Assembly (NCBI GenBank): GCA_019114985.1
Contig: DXEM01000031.1
Span: forward strand, 186,001-250,000
Length of the DNA stretch: 64,000 bases
DNA from: Candidatus Anaerostipes excrementavium
GTDB lineage: Bacteria; Bacillota; Clostridia; Lachnospirales; Lachnospiraceae
Direction: 5' to 3'
Shown: piece after piece, positions 51,099 to 61,592 of the stretch
How the letters are laid out: every line of letters starts with the position of its first letter
Numbering within the stretch: the first letter of the stretch is position 1
Translations under genes and position numbers: made by a program
The notes under the pieces: generated by a model
Told to the model about the DNA's origin: nothing
Seen by the model: only the letters and a program-made list of their open reading frames with translations
The model's database searches: none

Positions 51099-52559
51099 AT
51101 GAGTAAAGTTAGGACACGATTTGCACCAAGCCCGACAGGGAAGATGCATGTGGGGAATTTAAGAACCGCGTTGTATGCATATTTGATCGCACGCCATGCC
51201 GGAGGCGATTTCATTTTAAGAATTGAAGACACAGACCAGGTCAGGAAAGAGGAAGGAGCGGAAGAGATTATTTATAAGACGCTTCTGAAAGCAGGACTTG
51301 ACCACGATGAAGGACCAGATAAAGACGGAGGAGTTGGTCCGTATATTCAGAGTGAACGACAGGCACAGGGCATTTATTTGGACTATGCCAAGAAACTGAT
51401 TGAAAAAGGAGAAGCATACTATTGCTTCTGTGATCAGGAACGTTTGGATGGACTGAAGGTAAAATCCGGAGACGTCATGATCAGCCATTATGATAAACAC
51501 TGCCTGGAATTGAGTGAAGAAGAAGTAAAGGAGAAATTAGAAGCCGGTGTTCCGTATGTCATCCGTCAGAATAATCCAACGGAAGGAACGACTTCTTTTG
51601 TAGATGAGATTTACGGAGAGATTACGGTAGATAATATGGAACTGGACGATATGATTCTGATCAAATCAGACGGTTATCCGACTTACAATTTCGCCAATGT
51701 GGTGGATGATCATTTAATGGGCATCACTCATGTTGTGAGAGGAAATGAATACCTTTCTTCTACGCCGAAATACAATCGTCTTTATGATGCATTCGGATGG
51801 GAAAAACCGGTCTATATTCACTGTCCATTGATTACAGACGAAGATCATCATAAGCTGAGCAAGAGAAAGGGACATTCTTCTTTCGAGGACCTTTTGGAAC
51901 AGGGATTTTTGCCGGAGGCAATTGTGAACTTCGTGACTCTGCTTGGATGGAGTCCGGGAGGAGAGCAGGAAATTTTCTCTTTGAAAGAGTTAGAAGAGAT
52001 TTTCGATTACCATCATATGTCAAAGACTCCGGCGGTATTTGATATGACAAAACTTGCCTGGATGAACGGTGAGTATATCAAAGCAATGGATTCTGAAAGC
52101 TTTAAAGAAGCAGCTATGCCGATCGTAAAGGAAGTGATTCATAGAGAGATGGATTTTGACAAGATTCTTTCTATGGTGAAGACAAGAATCGAGACTTTAA
52201 GAGAAATTCCTGATCATATTGATTTCTTTGAAGAAGTACCGGAATATGACATCGCTATGTACAAACATAAGAGAATGAAGACAACACCGGAAACTTCTTT
52301 GGACGTATTGAAAGAAGTTCTGCCAAAGATCGAGGAACAGGAAGATTTCTCCAATGATGCTCTTTATGAGATGCTTCTTGCATTTGCCAAAGAACATGGC
52401 TATAAGAATGGTTATATTATGTGGCCTCTGCGCACCGCTGTTTCAGGAAAACAGACAACCCCGGGAGGAGCAACTGAATTGATGGAACTTCTTGGAAAAG
52501 AAGAGTCCAAGAACAGGATTCAGGCGGCGATTGAGAAATTGGAGGCGGAAATTTCGTGA
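51099..52559 (+). CDS. gltX: Glutamate-tRNA ligase (GluRS)
   Basis: Charges tRNA-Glu, and in organisms using the transamidation route also tRNA-Gln. The HIGH-type motif is in [17 protein letters not shown] and the KMSKS-type motif in [12 protein letters not shown] near residue 250. 486 residues is the normal bacterial length. It is preceded by its own promoter and AGGAGAGAACC. The stop codon overlaps the start of the helicase gene. Confidence 0.97.
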   Translation: MSKVRTRFAPSPTGKMHVGNLRTALYAYLIARHAGGDFILRIEDTDQVRKEEGAEEIIYKTLLKAGLDHDEGPDKDGGVGPYIQSERQAQGIYLDYAKKLIEKGEAYYCFCDQERLDGLKVKSGDVMISHYDKHCLELSEEEVKEKLEAGVPYVIRQNNPTEGTTSFVDEIYGEITVDNMELDDMILIKSDGYPTYNFANVVDDHLMGITHVVRGNEYLSSTPKYNRLYDAFGWEKPVYIHCPLITDEDHHKLSKRKGHSSFEDLLEQGFLPEAIVNFVTLLGWSPGGEQEIFSLKELEEIFDYHHMSKTPAVFDMTKLAWMNGEYIKAMDSESFKEAAMPIVKEVIHREMDFDKILSMVKTRIETLREIPDHIDFFEEVPEYDIAMYKHKRMKTTPETSLDVLKEVLPKIEEQEDFSNDALYEMLLAFAKEHGYKNGYIMWPLRTAVSGKQTTPGGATELMELLGKEESKNRIQAAIEKLEAEIS

Positions 52560-54409
52560 GCAGATTAAGCCGTGCCCAAAAGGAAGCAATCACTCATAAG
52601 GACGGACCAATGATGGTCCTCGCAGGACCGGGATCCGGGAAGACTCTCGTAATCACGAAACGAGTTCAGTATTTGATCGGACACTATAAGGTCAGGCCGG
52701 AACATATTTTGGTGATTACTTTTACAAGAGCGGCAGCTTCCGAGATGAAAGAAAGGTTCCAAAGGCTGGCAGGGAAATCTCTGCCGGTTTCTTTTGGGAC
52801 CTTTCATTCTGTATTTTTTACGATTTTGAAACATGCTTATGGCTATCGTGCCGAAAATATCCTGCCGGAATCCAAAAAGTATGATCTAATACGAGAAATC
52901 ATTTATGACTGTCATTTGGAAATCGATGACGAAGGAGACTTTATCCGATCTGTCATCCAGGAAATCAGCTTGGTCAAAGGACAGATGCTGTCTTTGGATT
53001 ATTATTATAGCAGCAGCTGCGGAGACGATGTTTTCCGTCAGCTGTATGAAAGTTATGAGAAAAAGCTCCATGCCAATCGATGGATCGATTTTGATGATAT
53101 CCTGGTTTATACTTACGAGTTATTAAAGGAAAGAAAAGATATCCGCAGCGCATGGCAGAAGAAATTTCCCTATATTCTTATTGACGAGTTTCAGGATATC
53201 AATAAAGTCCAATATGAGATCGTCAGGATGTTGTCAGAACCGAACCACAATCTTTTTATTGTAGGAGATGACGATCAATCCATTTATAAGTTTCGGGGAG
53301 CAAGACCGGAGCTGATGCTGGGATTTCCAAAAGATTATCCGGAAGCCAAACAGGTAACTTTGAATTTGAATTTTCGCTCCGGGAAAGAAATTGTGGAGCT
53401 TGCAGAAAAGATTATTTGTCATAACGAGAAAAGATTCCCAAAAGCAATGGAATCCTTCCAGGGAGAATTGCATCCGGTAGAAATCCGAAGGTTCAAAGAC
53501 CAGAGAGAAGAAAACAGGCATATCGTTTATACGATTCGGGAGGAGATGGGGAAAAAGACGCCGCTGTCTCAAATCGCGGTGCTTACCAGAACCAATCAAG
53601 GGCCAAGGCAGCTGATCGGGGCGCTTATGGCATATAATATTCCTTTTTGTATGCGGGATGCGGTTCCCAATTTGTTCGATCACTGGATTGCAAAAAATAT
53701 CATAGATTATATGCGGCTTGCCATGGGAGATCGAAGAAGAAGTACATTTTTGCGTGTCATGAACCGGCCTAAGCGATACATCAGCCGGGAATATTTGACA
53801 GAACCGGAGGTTTCTTTTGATGATCTGCTGGAAAAGACAAAAGATAAGCCTTGGCTGTATGATTATATTGAAGAAATGAAAGAGGATATTCGAATTCTAT
53901 CCCGTATGTCTCCCAAAGCAGCGATTACATATATTCGCAAGTCCATTGGGTATAACGCCTATCTTTCGGAATATGCAAGATTTCGGCGGATGCAGGAAGA
54001 AGAACTGACCCAGGTACTGGAGGAACTGCAGGACAGCGCCAAAGGATTCGATACCTATGAAGAATGGTTTGATTATATTCGGGAATACACGCAGGAACTA
54101 AATCGTCAGTCGAAAAAGAATCAGGAAGAGAAAAATGGAATCATCCTTAGCACGATGCACAGCGCCAAAGGACTGGAATTCGAGAGAGTTTTCCTGCCCG
54201 ATGTCAACGAAGATGTGATTCCTTATAAAAAGTCCATCAAAGAAGAGGATATTGAAGAAGAGCGGCGGATGTTTTATGTGGCAGTGACGAGAGCAAAGAA
54301 ATATTTACATGTATTTTCAACAGAGAAGTTGTATAATAAAGAGAGCAGGGAATCCAGATTCCTGACAGAAATCCGAAAAGAAGACAAAACCGGGGAGGGA
54401 TATGTATGA
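52556..54409 (+). CDS. UvrD/PcrA-like ATP-dependent DNA helicase
   Basis: Superfamily 1 helicase. Motif I is [13 protein letters not shown], motif Ia [13 protein letters not shown], motif [10 protein letters not shown], motif [16 protein letters not shown], motif [14 protein letters not shown], motif [16 protein letters not shown] and motif [15 protein letters not shown]. The 617 residues are shorter than PcrA (about 740), mainly lacking the long C-terminal tail, so it is a relative and not PcrA itself. GTG start overlaps the gltX stop by 4 bp. It overlaps the next gene by 4 bp. Confidence 0.9.
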   Translation: MSRLSRAQKEAITHKDGPMMVLAGPGSGKTLVITKRVQYLIGHYKVRPEHILVITFTRAAASEMKERFQRLAGKSLPVSFGTFHSVFFTILKHAYGYRAENILPESKKYDLIREIIYDCHLEIDDEGDFIRSVIQEISLVKGQMLSLDYYYSSSCGDDVFRQLYESYEKKLHANRWIDFDDILVYTYELLKERKDIRSAWQKKFPYILIDEFQDINKVQYEIVRMLSEPNHNLFIVGDDDQSIYKFRGARPELMLGFPKDYPEAKQVTLNLNFRSGKEIVELAEKIICHNEKRFPKAMESFQGELHPVEIRRFKDQREENRHIVYTIREEMGKKTPLSQIAVLTRTNQGPRQLIGALMAYNIPFCMRDAVPNLFDHWIAKNIIDYMRLAMGDRRRSTFLRVMNRPKRYISREYLTEPEVSFDDLLEKTKDKPWLYDYIEEMKEDIRILSRMSPKAAITYIRKSIGYNAYLSEYARFRRMQEEELTQVLEELQDSAKGFDTYEEWFDYIREYTQELNRQSKKNQEEKNGIILSTMHSAKGLEFERVFLPDVNEDVIPYKKSIKEEDIEEERRMFYVAVTRAKKYLHVFSTEKLYNKESRESRFLTEIRKEDKTGEGYV

Positions 54410-54948
54410 CGGATAAAAGAAGAATGCCAAGATCCGGGGAATTTTATCGACATTTTAAGGGAAAGCTATATCAGATCATTACGGTGGCAGAGCATTCTGA
54501 GACAGGAGAAGCGTTGGTAATTTATCAGGCTTTATATGGGAATTTTAAGACATATGCAAGACCGCTTTCCATGTTCATGAGTGAGGTAGATCGCGGGAAA
54601 TATTCCGATGCCGGGCAGATTTACCGATTTGAAAAAGTTAAGAAGGAGTTTTTAACGGCAGAGACAGAAAAAACAGAAGAAAAGAAAGAAACCTTTGATT
54701 TTGAAACAGAGATTCGGGAACCGGAATTTGAAGAAAATAATCCGCTTCTTGATTTCTTAGATGCAAAAGATCATGAAAGCCGTTTGAATATTTTGACTCG
54801 TTATAGAGATACGATATCAGAAGTCATGTTAGATTCTATGGGATTATCTATGGACTGCATCTTAAACGGTCAGAGCAGAGAAGAAAAATATGATGAACTG
54901 GAGAAAATATTAAGGACAAAAGCTCACTATGAAAAAGAGCCCCGATGA
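54406..54948 (+). CDS. DUF1653 domain-containing protein
   Basis: The first 70 residues are a DUF1653 domain (SGEFYRHFKGKLYQIITVAEH, ALYG, YARPLSMFMSEV), a compact beta fold of unknown role. The remaining 110 residues are charged, with Glu/Lys-rich linker and a helical end. It is co-translated with the helicase (ATGA overlap), so it may assist a DNA transaction; that is context only. GGGGAGGGATATGT supplies the ribosome site. Confidence 0.8.
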   Translation: MTDKRRMPRSGEFYRHFKGKLYQIITVAEHSETGEALVIYQALYGNFKTYARPLSMFMSEVDRGKYSDAGQIYRFEKVKKEFLTAETEKTEEKKETFDFETEIREPEFEENNPLLDFLDAKDHESRLNILTRYRDTISEVMLDSMGLSMDCILNGQSREEKYDELEKILRTKAHYEKEPR

Positions 54949-55002
54949 TCACTTGTGACGGCATATGTCCGTCCCGAAAGATCACAGGGGCAGATAAACT
55001 TT

Positions 55003-55314
55003 TTAAAGGGTTTCTTCTTCTAATATCTCATCCAGTGTGCTTGTAACAACCTGATATTCTTCATCGTCTTCGATGTTATCAAGGCTGAAAACGTCAGCAT
55101 CATCAGGAGAAATGACATAACGATAGAGAAGCAGAGCAGTTTCTTCCTCATCCTTTTCCAAATCTTCGATTGGAATCAAAGCGATGTAAGTTTGCTGATC
55201 GCTGCCGGCTTCGAAAATGGCGATGACAGCACAATCCATAATCCTGCCGTCCTCCAGCTCCAGATGAAGGATCGGGTTGTCTTCTTCAATATAATTTTCT
55301 GTAGATTCGCTCAT
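55003..55314 (-). CDS. DUF1292 (YrzB-like) protein
   Basis: Small acidic protein of 103 residues with the DUF1292 layout: a beta-rich core (LELEDGRIMDCAVIAIFEAGSDQQTYIAL split by the family pattern) and an Asp/Glu-rich C-terminus. Function unknown; in Firmicutes such genes often lie near yrrK/yrzL. Here it stands alone on the minus strand, convergent with the DUF1653 gene. GAGGTG precedes the ATG. Confidence 0.8.
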   Translation of the reverse strand: MSESTENYIEEDNPILHLELEDGRIMDCAVIAIFEAGSDQQTYIALIPIEDLEKDEEETALLLYRYVISPDDADVFSLDNIEDDEEYQVVTSTLDEILEEETL

Positions 55315-55341
55315 AATTACACCTCATTTCTGTTTTTTTTC

Positions 55342-55370
55342 ACTATACTAAACCTTATGAGAAAAAGCAA
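55342..55370 (-). promoter_or_regulatory. Promoter of the DUF1292 gene (minus strand)
   Basis: Reading the minus strand, TTGCTT (55365-55370) and TATAGT (55342-55347) are 17 bases apart. Confidence 0.65.
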
Positions 55371-55404
55371 GAAAATAAGGGAAAAACACGGATCCAAAGG
55401 TTCA

Positions 55405-55433
55405 TTGACAACCTATTTCTTCTATGATACGAT
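55405..55433 (+). promoter_or_regulatory. Promoter of the aspartoacylase-like/purL operon
   Basis: TTGACA and TACGAT with 17-base spacing and TG before the -10. The -10 lies within one arm of an inverted repeat. Confidence 0.75.
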
Positions 55434-55470
55434 ACGAGACAGCAATGAATGGAATGCCAGCGTATCATAG
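55422..55470. promoter_or_regulatory. Inverted repeat over the promoter start
   Basis: CTATGATACG (55422-55431) covers the -10 and its exact reverse complement CGTATCATAG lies at 55461-55470, just after the expected start. Candidate operator, or a stem in the early leader. Confidence 0.5.
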
Positions 55471-55503
55471 TATGATAAGCAGCAGAGAAAAGAGGCGCGG
55501 ACA

Positions 55504-56442
55504 ATGATAGAAACGGTAGTATCTGTGAACCTTCCGGTAGGGGAGCAGCTAAAGATCAAAAAGAATTCGCTGACGCCGGATCATATAAGAGGAGATGAGA
55601 AGCGAATCTGTCTTGTTTCCGGCATTTACGGAGATGAATTAGGCGGACAGTATATCTGCGGAGAGATTATCAAACGAATCAAGGAAGATTTTTCTTTGCT
55701 TCGCGGAATTGTCGATGTATATCCGGCGATTAATCCATTGGGATTAGACGCCAGAACCCGTGCGGTACCGACAACCAATATTGACTATAGTACGGTTTTT
55801 CCGGGTGATCCAAACGGCGGAATGGAGGATTATACGGCGGCCAGGCTTGTAGAAGATATCAAAGGAGCAGCCTGCTGCATTGATATTCATTCCAGCAATA
55901 TTTTCCTTCAGGAAGTACCGCAGGTCCGATTAAATGATGATTATAGCGAAGAGCTTTTACGATTGTCGAAGCAAATGAATACAGATTTGGTTTGGATTCA
56001 TCCATCGGCTTCGGTGAACGAAGGAAGCTTGGCTTATACAATGAACCATATGGGGATACCGACGCTGGTGACAGAATCCGGTGCGGCATTTCGAATCAAA
56101 TATGATTTCTGTGAGCAGATCATTGACGGAATCTTTGCCGTTATGAAGGAACTTGGCATTTGGGAAGGAGAGATCCGAGTGAAGGACAATGTCCCGATCG
56201 TCAAAGAAAATGAGATCTATTATATGAATTGTGAATCGAGCGGGCTGTTTGTATCCCATAGAAATCTTTTGGATCATGTCAGAGAAGGTGAGATAATCGG
56301 GACGATCACCAATCCCCTGTTGGGAGCGGTAGAAGAAGAAATCATCGCACCGACTGACGGCATTATTATGACACTGAGAGAACATCCGGGAGTTGCTGAA
56401 GGTTCTCTGGTAGCAAGGATCATCGGAGGAAGCCATCTATGA
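55504..56442 (+). CDS. Aspartoacylase/succinylglutamate desuccinylase-like protein A, altered zinc site
   Basis: M14-related deacylase fold of 312 residues. The family zinc motif H-x-x-E is IYGDE here (Tyr42 in place of His, Glu45 kept). The third ligand remains in DIHSS (His129), and the catalytic Glu region TESG is present, but the substrate-binding DxNR-FPG motif has become DYSTVFPG. The C-terminal beta domain (from about 225) is normal. AATGATAG context: start ATG follows AGAGGCGCGGACA. Activity is doubtful on sequence alone. Overlaps the related gene B by 4 bp. Confidence 0.8.
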   Translation: MIETVVSVNLPVGEQLKIKKNSLTPDHIRGDEKRICLVSGIYGDELGGQYICGEIIKRIKEDFSLLRGIVDVYPAINPLGLDARTRAVPTTNIDYSTVFPGDPNGGMEDYTAARLVEDIKGAACCIDIHSSNIFLQEVPQVRLNDDYSEELLRLSKQMNTDLVWIHPSASVNEGSLAYTMNHMGIPTLVTESGAAFRIKYDFCEQIIDGIFAVMKELGIWEGEIRVKDNVPIVKENEIYYMNCESSGLFVSHRNLLDHVREGEIIGTITNPLLGAVEEEIIAPTDGIIMTLREHPGVAEGSLVARIIGGSHL

Positions 56443-57386
56443 GAAAAGAGACAATCTATTCTTTTTCCTCTTACCTGAGGAATGAGTTTTCGATAGAAGG
56501 ATATTGGTTTGGAAAAGAAGGTGATGCTGCGGAACCGGCAGCCTGCATCATAGGATCGATGCGAGGAAATGAATATCAGCAGCTTTATATTTGTTCTCTT
56601 TTGGTAAAGAGACTAAAGGAATTGGAAGCGGATGGAGCTATCATCGGTGATAACCAGATTCTGGTCGTTCCATGCATCAATAATTTTTCCATGAACGTAG
56701 GCAGAAAATACTGGGTGTCTGACAACAGCGATATCAACCGGCAGTTTCCGGGGAATAAAGATGGTGATACGACCAGCCGGCTGGCTGCTCACTTGTTTGA
56801 GAAGATTCAGGGATTTCGATATGGGATTCATTTTCCTTCCTTCTATCGAAAGGGAGATTTTATTCCCCATGTTCGGATGCCTTCTACCGGAAAAGAAAGT
56901 GCGAGTCTTACCAATTTGTTTGGTCTTCCGTATGTCGTGACAAGCAAGCAGCGCAATTACGACCGGAGCACGCTGACCTATAATTTGCAGATGCAGGGAA
57001 CCGACGCATTTTCTGTTTATTCCGGGGCAACCGGAACTCTGGATGAGACGCTGGCAAAACAGGCGGTCTCATCGGTCCTTCGTTTTTTGACAAGGATGGG
57101 AATTTTAAAATATAATTGCCATAATGGGTATATTGCTAGTATTATAGAAGAAGAGGATATGGTTCCGGTAAAGGCAGACGCGGCGGGATTTTTCCGCCGG
57201 TTTATCGGAGTGAACACAGAAGTGTGCAGAGGGCAGCTTTTAGGTGAGATTTTAGATCCTTATGAAGGGAATATCCTGGCAGAAGTCCGATCACAGGCAG
57301 ATGGAATTACTTTTTTTGCTGCGAACCAGCCGACAATTTTAGAAAATGCAACCGCATTTCAAATCATAAAGAAACTTCATGAATAG
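56439..57386 (+). CDS. Aspartoacylase/succinylglutamate desuccinylase-like protein B, altered zinc site
   Basis: Second family member, 315 residues. The zinc motif position reads MRGNE (Arg42 for His, Glu45 kept); DINRQFPG (residues about 98-104) is intact; His131 is in GIHFPS, with Gly in place of the usual Asp; the TExG catalytic region is replaced by TSKQR. Thus it keeps what protein A has lost and lost what A keeps. The C-terminal beta domain is present. Co-translated with A and 17 bp upstream of purL. Confidence 0.8.
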   Translation: MRKETIYSFSSYLRNEFSIEGYWFGKEGDAAEPAACIIGSMRGNEYQQLYICSLLVKRLKELEADGAIIGDNQILVVPCINNFSMNVGRKYWVSDNSDINRQFPGNKDGDTTSRLAAHLFEKIQGFRYGIHFPSFYRKGDFIPHVRMPSTGKESASLTNLFGLPYVVTSKQRNYDRSTLTYNLQMQGTDAFSVYSGATGTLDETLAKQAVSSVLRFLTRMGILKYNCHNGYIASIIEEEDMVPVKADAAGFFRRFIGVNTEVCRGQLLGEILDPYEGNILAEVRSQADGITFFAANQPTILENATAFQIIKKLHE

Positions 57387-57403
57387 AACAATGGGAGGAA
57401 GCT

Positions 57404-60400
57404 ATGGGAAATGTTAGAAGAGTCTATGTCGAGAAGAAAAAAGACTATGCTGTAAAAGCAAAAGAATTGCGAGAAGAATTAAGGCAGTACCTTGGACTTT
57501 CAATCGAAGATATTAGAGTCTTGATTCGTTATGACGTGGAGAATCTTTCAGAAGAAAGCTACCAAAAGGCGTTGGTGACTGTTTTTAGTGAGCCGCCGGT
57601 AGATGATGTTTACGAAGAGGAATTTCCGTGTGGAGAGGATGAAGTATCCTTCAGCGTGGAATATCTTCCGGGACAGTTCGATCAGAGAGCGGATTCCGCG
57701 CAGCAATGTGTAAAACTGCTGAATGAGAATGAGGATGCTCTGATTCGAAGCGCCACGACTTATGTGGTAAAAGGTGATGTGACAGAAGCACAGCTGGAAG
57801 AGATCAAAGAATATTGTATTAATCCGGTGGATTCCAGAGAAGCAGAGGCAGAGAAGCCGGAGACGCTTGCTATGGATTTTGAGGATCCGGAAGATGTTAA
57901 GATTGTCGAAGGATTCCAGACAATGGAAGAAAAAGATCTGAAGGAATTATATGATTCTTTGAATCTGGCAATGACGTTCAAAGATTTTCAGCACATTCAG
58001 AATTATTTTGCGGGAGAAGAGAAGAGAGATCCTTCTATGACAGAAATCCGCGTATTAGATACTTATTGGTCTGATCACTGCCGTCATACAACTTTTTCTA
58101 CAGAGCTTACAAAGATTGAATTCCAGGATGGATTTTTTAAGACTCCGCTGAAGATTGCCTATGACCAATACATGGCAGATCATGAAAGTATTTTTGCCGG
58201 AAGAGAAGATAAATTTGTTTGTCTGATGGATATGGCTCTGATGGCCATGAGACGTCTGAAAAAAGACGGCAAGTTAGACAATATGGAAGAGAGTGACGAG
58301 ATCAACGCATGCAGCATCGTTGTACCGGTATCTATTGATGGAGGAGACGAGGAAGAATGGCTGATCAGCTTTAAGAATGAGACGCATAATCATCCGACAG
58401 AGATTGAACCATTTGGCGGAGCTGCTACATGTCTTGGCGGAGCGATTCGAGATCCGCTTTCCGGACGTGCTTATGTTTATCAGGCAATGAGAGTAACCGG
58501 AGCAGCGGATCCTACCATTCCTTTGAAGGATACATTAAAAGGAAAACTTCCGCAGAGAAAGATCGTAACCGGAGCAGCTCATGGATATAGTTCTTACGGA
58601 AACCAGATCGGTCTTGCGACAGGTATGGTAAATGAGGTCTATCATCCGGATTATGTGGCAAAGCGTATGGAAATCGGCGCTGTCATGGGAGCAGCCCCTA
58701 GAAAGAACGTCGTGCGCGAGAGTTCTGATCCGGGAGATATCATCATTCTTCTTGGAGGAAGGACAGGCCGTGACGGATGCGGAGGAGCAACCGGATCTTC
58801 CAAAGTTCACACCGAAGAATCTATTGAGACATGCGGAGCAGAAGTACAAAAAGGTAATCCGCCGACAGAGCGTAAGATCCAGAGATTGTTCCGCAGGGAA
58901 GAAGTCAGCCGTTTGATCAAGAAATGTAATGACTTTGGAGCCGGCGGAGTCTCTGTAGCCATTGGAGAACTGGCAGATGGCCTGACGGTAGATCTTGATA
59001 AAGTGCCGAAAAAATATGCAGGATTGGATGGAACAGAATTGGCCATCTCCGAGTCTCAGGAACGAATGGCAGTTGTAATTGATCCGAAGGATACAGATCA
59101 GTTCCTTGCGTATGCTGCCGAGGAGAACTTAGAGGCTGTAGCTGTTGCGGTAGTTACAGAAGAGCCAAGACTTGTATTGACATGGAGAGGAAAAGAGATC
59201 GTAAACATTTCCAGAGCGTTCTTAGATACCAACGGCGCTCACCAGGAGACAGAAGTTTATGTTGAGATTCCGCATCGTGCAGATTCTTACTTTAAAGAGA
59301 AAGAAAACGATGAACCGGAATCATTCAAAGAAGTCTGCAAGGATACGTTATCTAATTTGAATGTCTGCTCCCAGAAAGGTTTGGTTGAGATGTTTGACAG
59401 CTCCATTGGAGCAGCAACTGTAACCATGCCGTACGGCGGAAAATATCAGATGACGCCGATCCAGACAATGATTGCGAAGCTTCCGATTGATAAAGGAGAA
59501 TCCAATACAGTTACGATGATGAGTTACGGATTTAACCCGTATTTGTCAAAATGGAGTCCATTCCACGGTGCAGTATATGCAATCACAGAGTCTATTTCTA
59601 AGATTGTTGCTTCCGGAGGAAGTTATAAGAAAGTACGTCTGACGTTCCAGGAATATTTCAAGCGGATGAGAGAAGACAGGGCAAGCTGGGGACAGCCGGT
59701 AGCGGCGCTGCTTGGTGCATATCAGGCGCAGATCGGATATGGCCTTGCCTCCATCGGAGGAAAAGACAGTATGTCAGGTTCCTTTAATGATATTGATGTG
59801 CCTCCGACACTGGTATCCTTTGCGGTAGATGTGGCAAATGTGAAAAATGTGATCACACCGGAATTGAAAAAACCGGGTCACCGCCTGATTCGTCTTTGCC
59901 TTCCTACTGATGCTTACAATCTGCCGATTTATGTGGAAGTTAAGAAAATCTATAAAAGAATTCATAAGTTTATCAAAAAGGGATATATTAAATCTGCTTA
60001 TGTGATTGGCGGCGGCGGAACCATGGAAGCGGTTGCTAAAATGGCGTTTGGCAATAAATATGGCGTGAGATTTGATGAAGAAGTATCATTGGCTGATTTG
60101 ACAGATCCTTGCTTTGGATCTTTTGTAGTCGAGATGGATACAAGGGATGTATACAAATTAGGAATCCCGGGACTTCTTCTGGGAGAAGTTATTGAAGAGC
60201 CGGAATTTATTTTCGGAGATGAGAAAGTTTCTCTGGATGAAGCAATTGACGTTTGGGAGAAACCATTAGAGAGTGTATTCCCAACCAAATCCGCGGGAAG
60301 CCAGGATACCTTAAATATCAGCCGGCTGTATCAGAAAGGCAATGTTTATGTATGCAAGAATAAGATAGCGAAGCCGACCGTATTTATTCCGGTATTCCCG

Positions 60401-61168
60401 GGAACAAACTGTGAATATGACTCAGCAAAAGCTTTTGAGACTGCTGGAGCGAATGTGATTACGAAAGTCTTTAAGAATCTGGATGCTCAGGGAATTCGTG
60501 ATTCTGTCCAGGTATTTGAAAAGGCGATCAAAGAATCTCAGATGATCATGTTCCCTGGCGGATTCAGTGCAGGAGATGAGCCGGAAGGATCTGCTAAATT
60601 CATTGCTGCAGCATTCCGAAATGAGAAACTGAAAGAAGCTGTTATGGATCTTTTAGAGCAGCGCGATGGTTTGGTTCTTGGAATTTGTAACGGATTCCAG
60701 GCGCTGATCAAACTTGGATTGGTTCCGGAAGGAAAGATTATTGAGCAGACAGCGGACGCCCCGACATTGACAATGAATCGAATCGGCCGCCATGTATCAA
60801 AGATTGCTTATACAAAAGTAGTCTCCAACTTATCTCCTTGGTTTAACAAGGTTCAGGCAGGAGATACGTTCAGCATTCCGATTTCACATGGAGAAGGACG
60901 CTTTGTTGCAAATAATGATGTGATTGAAAAGTTATTTGCCAACGGTCAGGTAGCAACCCAGTATGTTGATTTGGGCGGTGATCCGACAATGGATGAAAAT
61001 TACAATCCGAATGGATCTTACTTCGCGATCGAAGGAATCACAAGTCCAGACGGAAGGGTTCTTGGTAAGATGGGACATTCAGAGAGAAAAGGTATCCATG
61101 TAAGCGATAATATCTTCGGAGAAAAAGATCAGAAGATCTTCGAGTCCGGAGTGGAATATTTTAAATAA
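57404..61168 (+). CDS. purL: Phosphoribosylformylglycinamidine synthase, single-chain PurL
   Basis: Fourth step of purine synthesis, converting FGAR, glutamine and ATP to FGAM. At 1254 residues it is the fused large form. The synthetase half has TYWSDHCRHTTF and the HNHPTEIEPFGGAATCLGG region, and the C-terminal glutaminase has PVFPGTNCEYD, nucleophile Cys1095 in GICNGFQAL and His in SHGEGRF. GGGAGGAAGCT precedes the ATG. It is the third gene of a unit with the two aspartoacylase-like genes; no purine riboswitch is seen in the 17-bp gap. Confidence 0.97.
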   Translation: MGNVRRVYVEKKKDYAVKAKELREELRQYLGLSIEDIRVLIRYDVENLSEESYQKALVTVFSEPPVDDVYEEEFPCGEDEVSFSVEYLPGQFDQRADSAQQCVKLLNENEDALIRSATTYVVKGDVTEAQLEEIKEYCINPVDSREAEAEKPETLAMDFEDPEDVKIVEGFQTMEEKDLKELYDSLNLAMTFKDFQHIQNYFAGEEKRDPSMTEIRVLDTYWSDHCRHTTFSTELTKIEFQDGFFKTPLKIAYDQYMADHESIFAGREDKFVCLMDMALMAMRRLKKDGKLDNMEESDEINACSIVVPVSIDGGDEEEWLISFKNETHNHPTEIEPFGGAATCLGGAIRDPLSGRAYVYQAMRVTGAADPTIPLKDTLKGKLPQRKIVTGAAHGYSSYGNQIGLATGMVNEVYHPDYVAKRMEIGAVMGAAPRKNVVRESSDPGDIIILLGGRTGRDGCGGATGSSKVHTEESIETCGAEVQKGNPPTERKIQRLFRREEVSRLIKKCNDFGAGGVSVAIGELADGLTVDLDKVPKKYAGLDGTELAISESQERMAVVIDPKDTDQFLAYAAEENLEAVAVAVVTEEPRLVLTWRGKEIVNISRAFLDTNGAHQETEVYVEIPHRADSYFKEKENDEPESFKEVCKDTLSNLNVCSQKGLVEMFDSSIGAATVTMPYGGKYQMTPIQTMIAKLPIDKGESNTVTMMSYGFNPYLSKWSPFHGAVYAITESISKIVASGGSYKKVRLTFQEYFKRMREDRASWGQPVAALLGAYQAQIGYGLASIGGKDSMSGSFNDIDVPPTLVSFAVDVANVKNVITPELKKPGHRLIRLCLPTDAYNLPIYVEVKKIYKRIHKFIKKGYIKSAYVIGGGGTMEAVAKMAFGNKYGVRFDEEVSLADLTDPCFGSFVVEMDTRDVYKLGIPGLLLGEVIEEPEFIFGDEKVSLDEAIDVWEKPLESVFPTKSAGSQDTLNISRLYQKGNVYVCKNKIAKPTVFIPVFPGTNCEYDSAKAFETAGANVITKVFKNLDAQGIRDSVQVFEKAIKESQMIMFPGGFSAGDEPEGSAKFIAAAFRNEKLKEAVMDLLEQRDGLVLGICNGFQALIKLGLVPEGKIIEQTADAPTLTMNRIGRHVSKIAYTKVVSNLSPWFNKVQAGDTFSIPISHGEGRFVANNDVIEKLFANGQVATQYVDLGGDPTMDENYNPNGSYFAIEGITSPDGRVLGKMGHSERKGIHVSDNIFGEKDQKIFESGVEYFK

Positions 61169-61185
61169 TATGAGATAATGATATA

Positions 61186-61225
61186 CAGGAAGAGGTACAA
61201 AAGAAGTATCTCTTCCTTTTTTTTG
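61186..61225 (+). terminator. Terminator after purL
   Basis: GGAAGAG-G-TAC pairs with GTA-T-CTCTTCC, followed by a run of eight T. Confidence 0.9.
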
Positions 61226-61247
61226 AGAAAAGGACTGAAAGTTCTTG

Positions 61248-61592
61248 TCAATGTTTTATTTCCTTTATATAATTGAAAATAAAGGCGTAAGTTCGAATCG
61301 CTGACAAGCTGACGAAACTTTTTGCTGGTATAGTGACAGCCCTGATCGCTGCGGCATCGGTCTTCAGGGCCTTTGCCATGCCTCTGGAAGAGTAGGCTTC
61401 GAGAATAAGTTCAAAATCACGTTGATCCCTGGATTCCTTTTCGTTGCGGGAATCTTCGGAAGCAAGCCAGTTGTAATAGCCGGATCTGGACACTCCGGCG
61501 ATTTGACAAAGCTCCTTGATGTTTTGCAGGCAGCCTTCCTAGGATACGATGGAATGGATGATTTCGTATTTTGTGTTCGGTTTATCCATGAT
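61248..61592 (-). pseudogene. IS3-family transposase OrfB relic
   Basis: On the minus strand the start MDKPNTKYEII is followed by an in-frame TAG near 61542, then GVSRSGYYNWLAS, the typical OrfB N-terminus. After SSRGMAK the sequence jumps to the DDE-core fragment (RSDQGCHYTSKKFRQLVSDSN) in a different frame at about 61291-61360. This is an internal deletion plus frameshift; the rest of the catalytic core is gone. It cannot make an active transposase. Confidence 0.8.

Noticed and set aside
54949-55002. Terminator between the converging DUF1653 and DUF1292 genes
   Set aside because: GATCAC and GACGG pairings exist but no adjoining T-run on either strand, so not called.
57387-57403. Purine riboswitch or PurR box before purL
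   Set aside because: Only 17 bases separate purL from the previous gene.
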